Of a DNA stretch of 51,111 nt, positions 26,800 through 34,228 are shown piece by piece; position 1 is the stretch's first letter; the number at the start of each line of letters is the position of its first letter. The notes below the pieces were generated by a model. The model saw nothing but the letters and a program-made list of their open reading frames with translations. It was not told the DNA's origin and did not search any database. The stretch is taken from contig VBMV01000065.1 of assembly GCA_005878835.1 (NCBI GenBank), positions 1 to 51,111 of the forward strand. The letters run 5' to 3'. The stretch is from Gammaproteobacteria bacterium. GTDB lineage: Bacteria > Pseudomonadota > Gammaproteobacteria > Steroidobacterales > Steroidobacteraceae. A program made the position numbers and the translations under genes.

Positions 26800-26802
26800 A
26801 AT
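26773..26802 (+). promoter_or_regulatory. Promoter of tRNA-Gly
   Basis: TTGCCC (26773-26778), 18-nt spacer, TAGAAT (26797-26802). The predicted start lies a few nucleotides before the tRNA 5' end at 26813, as usual for solitary tRNA genes. Confidence 0.5.
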
Positions 26803-26812
26803 TGCCACCGGT

Positions 26813-26886
26813 GCGGGTGTAGTTCAATGGTAGAACTGCAGCTTCCCAAGCTGCTAACGTGGGTTCGATTCCCATCACCCGCTCCA
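26813..26886 (+). tRNA. tRNA-Gly(CCC)
   Basis: The 74-nt sequence folds as a tRNA. The acceptor GCGGGTG (26813-26819) pairs with CACCCGC (26876-26882), then discriminator T and an encoded CCA (26884-26886). The anticodon stem is GCAGC/GCTGC with loop TTCCCAA, giving anticodon CCC for glycine GGG codons. The T arm contains GGTTCGATTCCC. It lies between a decayed barrel gene and large lipoprotein genes, so it could have served as an integration site. I did not find a duplicated tRNA 3' end in the window. Confidence 0.96.
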
Positions 26887-26969
26887 ACTCCAGGCATATC
26901 CGGCTATCAGGGAAGGTGGCCGTGAGCGCATCGCGAGAGGAGCCGCGTACTCAAGTTGCTCTCGTCGCT

Positions 26970-29612
26970 CTACGGAAACTGGACGGGATAACTGTAAGCG
27001 AGACTCCAGTTCGCCCCGTCCGCCGAGCACCAGGTGTCATTCTTACGCACGATACTCTCCTCGTTGCCGCCGACGATGCACAGCTGGTTGTTCAGCACGA
27101 ACGCCTGATGCTGGGTACGCGGCGTGAACGGTGCGGAGCCGGTCGCCTGAACCCAGGACACTCCGTCGGCCGACGACCAGACGTCGTTGAAGATCTGAGT
27201 GGCGGCCGCGCCGCCGATGACCCACATGCGCCCGTTGAACGCGGCGGCGGCGTGGTCGAAGCGCCCCGGGAAAGCCGCCGCCCCGCTGACCTGAGTCCAC
27301 GTTACGCCATCCGCTGACGACCAGACGTCGTTCCTGGCGCCGCTATTGTCCCCCCCGCCGATCACCCACATCAGATTGTTGAAAACGAGCGCCTGATGAT
27401 TAGAGCGCGGGGTGAAGGCGGCAGAGGCCGTCGCTTGCGTCCACGTGATACCGTCCGTGGAGGACCACACATCGCTCAATAGACTTGAAGAGTCAGCGCC
27501 GGCAATTACCCACAGGCGGCCCGCGAAGGCGAGCGATTGATGCAGCGCACGCCCCGGGAAAGCCGCCGCTGCGGTGACCTGCGACCAGGTCTGCCCATTG
27601 CTAGACGACCACACGTCATTCGGAAGGGTCAGCGCGCCGGTATTTCCGCCGATGACCCACAGCTGATTGCCAAAGCTCACCGCCTGCAGACCGTATCGCG
27701 CCTGAAACGCCGCACTGGCGGTCGCTTCCTGCCAGTCGAGACCATCGGCGGAAGACCAGACATCCGCGCGCCCCGAGCCATCGAAGCCCGCGATCACCCA
27801 GACCCGGCCGTTCACGACGGCTGTTGCGTGAGCGTAACGGCCCTCAAACGGGCCCAGGGGCGTCGCCTGCGTCCAGTGCTGACCGTCGGGGGACTGCCAG
27901 ACATCGTTGTAGCGCGCAAAATTGAGCGGATCGTATCCGCCCGTCGTCCAGAGGGCACCGTTGAACACCGTGCCGGCCGACTGCACTCTCTGCGACCAAT
28001 CGGCGGTCGCGGTCATCTGCTGCCAGTTGCTACCGTCACTCGAGCTCCAGACATCTCGGGGGTGGCCCGTGACGCCGTCAAAGCCGCCGAAGACGAACAG
28101 CTCCGTGCCGGCCGCGAGCAACTGATGAGCGTAGCGCGGGGTGAACGCGGCCGCAGCGGTCACCTGCGTCCAGTTGATTGCATCAGTGGAGGACCACACA
28201 TCGTTCGCGCCAACGGATCCCGTATAGCCGCCGGCCAGCCAGAGCTTGCCGTTGAGCGAGGTCACACCGAATTGACTGCGAGGGGAGAATGCGGCCGCTG
28301 CCGAGTCCTCGCGCCAGGTGAATCCATCGGCCGATGACCAGATGTCGCTGCGCAAGCCGCCACCGTCGGCGCCGCCGATCAACCAGAGTCGGTTCTGGAG
28401 CGCTATCAGCCCGTGACCCGACCGCGGGGAGAAATTCGGGCTCACGGTCACCTGTGTCCACGTCAACCCATCGCGGGTCGACCAGATCTCGTTGTTGAGA
28501 CTCGTGCCGTCATAGCCTCCGATCAGCCAAAGGCGGCCCGTGAAAACGGCGAGCGCGAAGGCGTCCCGGGCGCTGAAGGGGGCGTTGGCGAGCACTTGCG
28601 TCCAGGTGCTGCCATCCGCCGACGACCACACATCGTTGCGCAGTTGGCCATCATAGCCACCGATCACCCACAGACGGCCATTGAAGGCGATCAGCTGCGC
28701 TTGCGCGCGCGGGCTGAATTTTGTCGGGGTAATGAGCGCGGGATTGCTGATGTAGGGTCCGTGCTGCAGCCAGTAGTAAGCGGGCCGGGAGAGCGTTGCT
28801 GCACTGTCCGCAATGGTCGAGCTACCAAACACGTTGAACTGCCCTTGCGGGCAGCTCGAGTACTGGCTCAGATCGCAGCTTGCGGAGGCCGATCGAAACA
28901 GGCCGACCGTGGGCACGGCCGGCACGGCAGACACGACGGTATCCGAGATGCCGATCCAGCCATGAAGTTGAATAGTCTTCGGGATGGCATCGACCGTGAA
29001 GGTTGCCTGTGCCGCCGCGTTGTAATTGGCATCGCCGGCCTTATCGACCGTGATCTGAGCGCTCCCCGGCGCGACGGCGAGCACGACGCCGCTGCTGGCG
29101 TCGACCGTGATCACCGCGGTGTTGTTGCTCGAGTAGCTGAACGCTCCGGTTCCAGCGCCGCCGGTGACCGGCGAAGTCTGCGGCTGGCCAATGAAGACCG
29201 CGAGCGGGTTGGCATTGGAGACTGTGATCGACTGCGAGGCCTTCGTCACCGTGAGCGAATACGAAACCTGCTGCGAATTCGCGCTGCCGTCGGCGGCTTT
29301 CGTCGCCGTGATCGTTGCATTTCCCGCGCCGGTGATCGTCACCGTTCCGGTCGTGGCGCCGACTCGCCCCACCGAAGCATTGCTCGTGCTGTAGGTGATG
29401 GCGCCCGTGCCGGCTCCTCCCGTGGCGAGGTCGGTGAAGGGACTGTCGCCGTAGGTTTTCTGGAGGGGTCCCGGCAGTGCGAACGCCAGGGGCGGCGCCG
29501 GAGGCGCGGCGCCCCCGCCACCGCCGCACGAGGCGAGCATCAGCGCGTCCGCGCACGCGAACATCGCCAGAAGCGCTAGAGTGAATCCCCGATTTGAGCA
29601 GACCGAATCCAT
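26970..29612 (-). CDS. Lipoprotein with Ig-like domains and twelve Kelch-like repeats
   Basis: The 880-aa protein has a lipoprotein signal ending MLASCGGGGG (lipid Cys29). Two bacterial Ig-like modules occupy about 45-210, each with runs such as ITYSTSNASVG and FSYSSNNTAV. From about residue 300 to the end, twelve repeats of 46-50 residues occur. Each has an R near the start, then LWVIGG, then NDVWSSADGxxWxQ. This suits one or two Kelch-type beta-propellers displayed outside. Only the last repeat deviates (LCIVGG, NDTWCSAD), introducing two Cys that may form a disulfide. Probable adhesion or carbohydrate binding; the role is unknown. Confidence 0.85.
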   Translation of the reverse strand: MDSVCSNRGFTLALLAMFACADALMLASCGGGGGAAPPAPPLAFALPGPLQKTYGDSPFTDLATGGAGTGAITYSTSNASVGRVGATTGTVTITGAGNATITATKAADGSANSQQVSYSLTVTKASQSITVSNANPLAVFIGQPQTSPVTGGAGTGAFSYSSNNTAVITVDASSGVVLAVAPGSAQITVDKAGDANYNAAAQATFTVDAIPKTIQLHGWIGISDTVVSAVPAVPTVGLFRSASASCDLSQYSSCPQGQFNVFGSSTIADSAATLSRPAYYWLQHGPYISNPALITPTKFSPRAQAQLIAFNGRLWVIGGYDGQLRNDVWSSADGSTWTQVLANAPFSARDAFALAVFTGRLWLIGGYDGTSLNNEIWSTRDGLTWTQVTVSPNFSPRSGHGLIALQNRLWLIGGADGGGLRSDIWSSADGFTWREDSAAAAFSPRSQFGVTSLNGKLWLAGGYTGSVGANDVWSSTDAINWTQVTAAAAFTPRYAHQLLAAGTELFVFGGFDGVTGHPRDVWSSSDGSNWQQMTATADWSQRVQSAGTVFNGALWTTGGYDPLNFARYNDVWQSPDGQHWTQATPLGPFEGRYAHATAVVNGRVWVIAGFDGSGRADVWSSADGLDWQEATASAAFQARYGLQAVSFGNQLWVIGGNTGALTLPNDVWSSSNGQTWSQVTAAAAFPGRALHQSLAFAGRLWVIAGADSSSLLSDVWSSTDGITWTQATASAAFTPRSNHQALVFNNLMWVIGGGDNSGARNDVWSSADGVTWTQVSGAAAFPGRFDHAAAAFNGRMWVIGGAAATQIFNDVWSSADGVSWVQATGSAPFTPRTQHQAFVLNNQLCIVGGNEESIVRKNDTWCSADGANWSLAYSYPVQFP

Positions 29613-29906
29613 GGCATGGCGCCTGAGATGTTCAGGACTGCCAGTTCCCTATTGAGCTCTCGTGCAGAGCGTACGCCAGATCGGCACGGCTGCCCACATC
29701 CCAGCGAGGCGCGTCACGACCGTGTGACCTCAAGCGGGGGGAGGGGAAACCCGCACCGCACCAAGCGGCAGCCGCGCACCTCGTACGTGCATCGCGGTAT
29801 GCTGCTCAGGCAAGACCAGGAGACGAGCTGTGCTCGGGTCGCCTCCGATTTGGACGCTTGAGTGCACGCTCGAGAAAGAACAGCCGATCGCAGGGAGAGC
29901 GCCATC
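29613..29906. other. Divergent intergenic region between the two lipoprotein genes
   Basis: No gene is supported here. An 81-codon open frame (29616-29861) has Arg/Ser-rich shadow composition. A short dyad GTCAC-N6-GTGAC lies at 29713-29728. Both lipoprotein genes must be driven from this gap, but no convincing -35/-10 pair was found. Confidence 0.5.
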
Positions 29907-32003
29907 GTGCGTACCGCCAAGGTAGGTCGTATCGTCCTGGGAGTGATCGTCGCCCTCGTCGCCAGTTGCGGGGGCGGCGGCTCGGGTCCCAGCGCACCGA
30001 GCGCACTGTCTTACCCCAGTCCGCAGACCTACATCACCGGGGCCGCTATCACGCCGCTGAATCCCTCAGTCCAAGGACCCGTCACGAGTTACTCCGTATC
30101 CCCGACACTGCCGACGGGTATCACCATCAATTCGACCAGTGGCCAGATCAGTGGGACGCCGACAACCCCCAGGGCCAAGGGGACCTATACCATCACCGCC
30201 CACGGCCCGGGAGGCTCGACCGCGTTCGGCTTGTCGATCGCGGTGCTGCCTGCGGCCCCGACCGGGCTCTCCTATCCCAGCCCCCAGACCTACGTGGCGC
30301 GCACCCCCATTACCGCTCTTGCGCCTGCGGTCACGGGGTTGGTCACGAAGTACTCCGCGTCGCCTGCGCTTCCGGCGGGGCTCTCGCTCGATCCCGCGAG
30401 CGGCCAGATCACGGGAACGCCGACGTCGGCGAGTGTGCTGACCGATTACACGATCACGGCGAGTAACGTCTCGGGCTCGACGAGCTTTACATTCTCGCTC
30501 GAGGTGATTGCGGTGAACGTGACACCCGGCGCCATCTCGCGCCTGATCGCCAGCGGCACGCCGGTCACTATCACCTTGACGATCGTTCCGGTGGATTTCG
30601 TGTTCTCCGGGACCCTCGTCGCGACCGCGAGTGACACGAACGGCGTATTCGCACCCGCCGTCACGGTGGTGCCCAGCAACGGGGGGTACACGCTTGCCCT
30701 GACGGTTTCCACGCGGATCGTGCCCGGCCACTACACGAGCAACGTCAACCTCAAGCTGTGCAGCGACCCGGGATGCACAGCCCCGCAGGCGGTTCCCTCG
30801 GTTGCCGTACCGTTCGACATCTACGTCTTATCCGCTAGCAGCGCCTGGCCTGGCAACCACCTGACGGCCCTCAACTCCTGGACGGGCGTGCCGGATTGGA
30901 CGATGTATCAGGCCAACGCCGCACACACCGGCTACGTGCCGGTGCAGGTCGATCCCAATCTATTCTCCACCCGCTGGCAAGGTCCGCCGGTCGAGCAGGG
31001 TGATCCGTACTATCCCTATCCGAATACGCTCACGACATCGAACGGTCAATTGTTCATTGCAAGCGGCAACCTGCTGTACGCGTACAAGGAATTCGACGCA
31101 AGCGCCGTGTGGCAATACGATTTCCGCGGCCTCCCGTTTCCATCGTCAAATCCGCCATCGGTCGCAAGTGGCGTCGTGTACGTGGCAGCAGGTCAGCAGT
31201 CCTCCACTTACCTGTTTGCCTTCAACACGGTCGACGGAAGCCTCGTCTTCAAATCACCGATGAGTTCTCAGTGGGAGTATTACCTTGCGCCCGCGATCGG
31301 CGCGCAGGGCATCTATACGAATGCGGGAACTTACGGCGGCATATACGGATTCCAACCCGCCGGTCAGCAGCTTTTCTTCACACCGCTCACGCAGACCTCG
31401 AAGTGGACGCCGGTGGTCGATGCAAACAAGGTCTATGCATATACCGGCGATGCTCTGAAAGTGCTCGATCCTGCAACCGGCCTCGTTCAAAGCTCGATCG
31501 CCGATCCCGCCTACATGAACTACGTGTATGAAATCGGCGGCTCCGCGGTCCTAGGTGCTCCCGGCTCCGTCTTCGCAGCCAATTATGCGAATTCCGTGAT
31601 CGACGGCGGTGCCGTCGGCAACTCGCTGCTCCACTTCAATGTCGCGCAAAACTCCATAGACTGGAGGATCGCCGGGAATTTCCCAAGCACACCGGCCTAC
31701 GATGCAGGCGTTCTCTATGTGGCCAATGACAATCCGCTGCAATTGGAGGCCCGCGCCGAAGCGGATGGCTCGCTGCTCTGGGCCTGGGTACCGCCTCAGT
31801 CGGGCGACGTCGGTTTCAAGAGCGAAGTGCTGCTGACCAAGAGCATGATCTTCCTCAGCACCAACCTCGCCATCTACGGCATCGACACGACGACCCATCG
31901 GACGGTCTGGAGCTATCCGATGGTGGGTCGGCTGGCTCTGTCGCAGAACGGCATTCTCTACATCGAGGGATCCGGCCTGCTCACCGCCATCAACGTCAAA
32001 TAG
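29907..32003 (+). CDS. Lipoprotein with putative Ig domains and PQQ-type beta-propeller
   Basis: GTG 29907 lies behind GGGAGA and yields a lipoprotein signal ending ALVASC (Cys21); the GTG at 29862 would hide that signal. Two He_PIG-type putative Ig modules follow, each with YPSPQTY, a central ..P.LPxGxxx, and a SGQI(S/T)GTPT signature (about residues 30-115 and 115-205). A linker domain leads to a PQQ-like repeat propeller from about residue 330, starting DWTMYQANAAHTGYVP and containing paired strands such as LLYAYKEFDASAVWQYDF. No enzyme motif is visible. Base composition is visibly less GC-rich than its neighbours. It is probably an outer-surface binding protein. Confidence 0.83.
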   Translation: MRTAKVGRIVLGVIVALVASCGGGGSGPSAPSALSYPSPQTYITGAAITPLNPSVQGPVTSYSVSPTLPTGITINSTSGQISGTPTTPRAKGTYTITAHGPGGSTAFGLSIAVLPAAPTGLSYPSPQTYVARTPITALAPAVTGLVTKYSASPALPAGLSLDPASGQITGTPTSASVLTDYTITASNVSGSTSFTFSLEVIAVNVTPGAISRLIASGTPVTITLTIVPVDFVFSGTLVATASDTNGVFAPAVTVVPSNGGYTLALTVSTRIVPGHYTSNVNLKLCSDPGCTAPQAVPSVAVPFDIYVLSASSAWPGNHLTALNSWTGVPDWTMYQANAAHTGYVPVQVDPNLFSTRWQGPPVEQGDPYYPYPNTLTTSNGQLFIASGNLLYAYKEFDASAVWQYDFRGLPFPSSNPPSVASGVVYVAAGQQSSTYLFAFNTVDGSLVFKSPMSSQWEYYLAPAIGAQGIYTNAGTYGGIYGFQPAGQQLFFTPLTQTSKWTPVVDANKVYAYTGDALKVLDPATGLVQSSIADPAYMNYVYEIGGSAVLGAPGSVFAANYANSVIDGGAVGNSLLHFNVAQNSIDWRIAGNFPSTPAYDAGVLYVANDNPLQLEARAEADGSLLWAWVPPQSGDVGFKSEVLLTKSMIFLSTNLAIYGIDTTTHRTVWSYPMVGRLALSQNGILYIEGSGLLTAINVK

Positions 32004-32013
32004 TGGGATTAGA

Positions 32014-32230
32014 TCAGCGCCAGCCGGCGCAGTACGGTTCGGGTTTCATGTCCTGCGGGCTGCCCCGCTCCCCGGGCGGCGGGTAGCGCCGATTGAACGT
32101 GAATGCCTGCGGCGTCGGTCCGTGCCGGCGGCTCGATCGTCGCCCATACCGACATGTTGATCAGGAAATTCGGATCTTCCGAGACCCGGATATCGGTGGC
32201 GTTGCCGCTGTCGGATTGCTCGGGAAGCAC
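32014..32230 (-). pseudogene. Decayed DUF3291 gene
   Basis: On the minus strand one frame encodes SDSGNATDIRVSEDPNFL then INMSVWATIE, matching the middle of DUF3291 proteins (pattern GDAT.IR....D...VNMSVWESVE). A few codons later a different frame reads AFTFNRRYPPPGERGSPQD, matching the family's C-terminal AFTF.RRFP segment, and ends at TGA 32014. The start, and about 70 residues between these two pieces, are missing. It is therefore a deletion-and-frameshift remnant. It occupies most of the gap between the PQQ-type lipoprotein and the DUF4386 gene. Confidence 0.65.
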
Positions 32231-32301
32231 GAGCGGTTCCCGTCGAAGTTGGCGCTTTCAAGCATCGGCCCGTAGAATCCAATCAGGGAGGCGAGAAATC
32301 C

Positions 32302-32853
32302 GTGACCACTCCCGCCGGCTCCGCATCGGCGCGTTTCAAAGCCAGGCTTGCCGGCGTCTTTTACTCGATCACCTTTCTCGCGGGAGGATTCGCCCTCTTC
32401 GATCGCAGCGGCCTCGGTATCGCGGCCGGCGTCATCGCAGGCTTGAGCTACGTCGCCGTGACGCTGATCCTCTATGTCATCTTCAAGCCGGTGAGCCGCA
32501 GCCTTTCCCTGCTCGCTGCCCTCGTCAGCCTGGTGGGGTGCGGCATCGAGCCTGTCAGCCTGGTTGTCAAGCTCCCCGGGCAGCCCAACGACCTCAGCCT
32601 GGTGTTCTTCGGATTGTATTGCCTGCTGATCGGCTACCTCATTTTCCGGTCGACCTTCCTGCCTCGAGTGGTGGGTGGCCTGATGGTGTTTGCCGGTCTG
32701 GGTTGGCTCATCTTTCTGTCTCCGTCCCTGGCGCGCGATCTTTTCCCTTACGTGCTCGCCCCCGGGATCATCGGCGAAGGATCGCTGACGCTGTGGCTGC
32801 TGCTGTTCGGTGTCGACGCCCAGAAATGGACTGAGCTGGCCAATGCCCGGTGA
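32302..32853 (+). CDS. DUF4386-like integral membrane protein
   Basis: The 183-aa product starts at GTG 32302 behind AGGGAGG. Five or six hydrophobic segments are visible: about residues 15-33, 40-60, 68-83, 100-115, 122-140 and 150-172. It begins ARFKARLAGVFYSITFLAGG, resembling DUF4386 proteins (short multi-span proteins of unknown role). There are no catalytic motifs. Its stop codon overlaps the left arm of the inverted repeat ahead of hemA. It is not likely to be part of the hem operon because the leader hairpins intervene. Confidence 0.75.
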   Translation: MTTPAGSASARFKARLAGVFYSITFLAGGFALFDRSGLGIAAGVIAGLSYVAVTLILYVIFKPVSRSLSLLAALVSLVGCGIEPVSLVVKLPGQPNDLSLVFFGLYCLLIGYLIFRSTFLPRVVGGLMVFAGLGWLIFLSPSLARDLFPYVLAPGIIGEGSLTLWLLLFGVDAQKWTELANAR

Positions 32854-32935
32854 GCTTAACCGGGCCGCCCAGGGGCCGGTTGCGGGAGCTGTGACCATTC
32901 GGTGACACTCCCGCCCGTGCCGGCTGGTTAAGCTC
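32852..32935. promoter_or_regulatory. hemA leader: Hem operon leader with nested inverted repeats
   Basis: The 87 bp between the DUF4386 stop and the hemA start hold three symmetric elements. The outer is a perfect 10-bp repeat, GAGCTTAACC (32852-32861) and GGTTAAGCTC (32926-32935). Inside is GCGGGAG (32882-32888) with CTCCCGC (32908-32914). Within that, TGTgACC-ATTC-GGTgACA (32890-32907) forms the tip, a dyad with one G-G mismatch, so the inner part folds as one long hairpin. GTGAC also repeats with an 11-bp offset (32891, 32902). No clear Shine-Dalgarno precedes hemA ATG 32941. Binding site for the operon's own response regulator is an inference. Confidence 0.6.
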
Positions 32936-32940
32936 GCGCG

Positions 32941-34212
32941 ATGCACCAGATCGGCGTGGTCGGCCTGTCCTATCGCCACGCGGGCGTCGACCAGGTGGCC
33001 CGCTTTGCCGTGCCGAGGACGGAAGTTCCGGCGCGGCTGCCGGCGCTGCGCACGCTGTTGAAGGCGGCGGAGATTCTCTACGTCGGCACCTGCAATCGGG
33101 TCGAGGTGGTGTACGCCACCGATGACGGCACGGCGGCCGGGGATTCCCGCGAGGACGTGTTCCGCATTCTGACCGGCCGCGATCCGCAGCCCGGGGAGGC
33201 AGCGCGCATCCTGCGCGCCTGGACCGGCGAGGCGGCGGTCGAGCACCTGCTGCTGCTCGCCTGCGGGCTGGATTCCGCGCAGCTCGGCGAGCACGAGATC
33301 GCCGCGCAGCTGCGCGGCGCGTGGGAGGATTCACGCGCCGCGCGCACCTGCGGACCGCTGCTCGACCGCCTCATGGGTGAGGCTCTGGGAATGGCGCGGC
33401 GCGTGCGCCGTCTCAGCGCCGGGGTGCGCTCACCCTCCCTCGGGGATCTGGCGGCCGACCGCGTGCTGCAGCACCTCGGCGGCCGTCCCGGGCGCGTCGC
33501 GTTGCTGGGCGTGTCGCCCATGACGCGCCGTTGTGCCGCCGTGCTGCACGAGGCGAGGATTCCGCTGCTCATCGTCAACCGCACGCTGCAGGCGGCGGAG
33601 GAGCTCGCCCGCAGCGTGTCCGGGGAGGCGTTGGCGCTGGAGCGCTTCCGCGCGCAGCCCCCGCTGCTGGGCGCGCTGGTGCTGGCGGCCGGCGGGGGCG
33701 AGCCGGTGCTGGATGCGCAGGTGCTCGGGCAGTTGCGCACCGCCGCGGCCCCCGCACCCCTGGTCATCGATTTCGGCGTCCCTCCCAACGTCGATCCCGC
33801 GGCCGCGCAGCGCGCAGGCGTGGCGCGCGTCGGCATGAACGATCTCATCGAGGCGGCGCAGGGGCGGCGGCTCGCGGAGCTGGTGCGCCTGGCGCCGGTG
33901 CGCGCCGCGATCGATGAGCGCTTGACGCGGCTGCGCTGCGAGCTCGCCACGCGCGCCATCGGCCCGCGGCTTGCAGACCTGCGCGGCGCCTTCGAACAGA
34001 TCGCCGCCGAGGAAGTGGCGCGTGCGCTCAGGCAGGAGTTGCGTACACTGGACGATCAGCAACGCGGACAGCTCGAGCGGCTCGCGTCCACGGTGGCGCA
34101 CCGGCTCGCGCATCTGCCGCTCGCGGGGCTGCGTGCCGCCGCGGTGCATGGCCCGGATGCGCTGGAGGCATTCTTCGAAGCGGCCAAGACCGGTCGTGCG
34201 CGCACCGATTGA
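32941..34212 (+). CDS. hemA: Glutamyl-tRNA reductase (divergent)
   Basis: HemA reduces glutamyl-tRNA to glutamate-1-semialdehyde with NADPH, the committed heme step. The 423-aa protein has the catalytic Cys51 in YVGTCNRVEV and CGLDSAQLGEHEI (family GLDS..LGE.QI). The typical C-terminal dimerisation helix contains VAHRLAHLPLAGLRAA. The cofactor loop reads LLGVSPMTRRCA in place of the usual GAGExxx motif, and the preceding VxVAxAAV stretch is altered. It is clearly a GluTR but a divergent one. It opens a nine-gene operon and is followed 16 bp later by its partner enzyme hemL. Confidence 0.92.
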   Translation: MHQIGVVGLSYRHAGVDQVARFAVPRTEVPARLPALRTLLKAAEILYVGTCNRVEVVYATDDGTAAGDSREDVFRILTGRDPQPGEAARILRAWTGEAAVEHLLLLACGLDSAQLGEHEIAAQLRGAWEDSRAARTCGPLLDRLMGEALGMARRVRRLSAGVRSPSLGDLAADRVLQHLGGRPGRVALLGVSPMTRRCAAVLHEARIPLLIVNRTLQAAEELARSVSGEALALERFRAQPPLLGALVLAAGGGEPVLDAQVLGQLRTAAAPAPLVIDFGVPPNVDPAAAQRAGVARVGMNDLIEAAQGRRLAELVRLAPVRAAIDERLTRLRCELATRAIGPRLADLRGAFEQIAAEEVARALRQELRTLDDQQRGQLERLASTVAHRLAHLPLAGLRAAAVHGPDALEAFFEAAKTGRARTD

Positions 34213-34228
34213 TCCAAGAGACACTCTC

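Noticed and set aside
25357-26808. Long 483-codon version of the OmpA-like gene
   Set aside because: The N-terminal 225 codons lie opposite the barrel remnant and have no signal or domain; ATG 26133 gives a coherent membrane protein.
26813-26886. tRNA-Gly as attachment site of an active integrative element
   Set aside because: No integrase gene and no second copy of the tRNA 3' end was found within the window.
27000-28760. Regular DNA repeats resembling a CRISPR or tandem array
   Set aside because: The ~140-bp periodicity encodes Kelch-type protein repeats with diverged nucleotides; there are no identical repeats with unique spacers.
28413-29579. 388-codon plus-strand open frame opposite the Kelch-like lipoprotein
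   Set aside because: Repetitive Arg/Asp/Gly composition mirrors the minus-strand repeats; no family resemblance.
29616-29861. 81-codon plus-strand frame in the divergent lipoprotein gap
   Set aside because: Ser/Arg-rich composition, no ribosome-binding site and no resemblance to known proteins.
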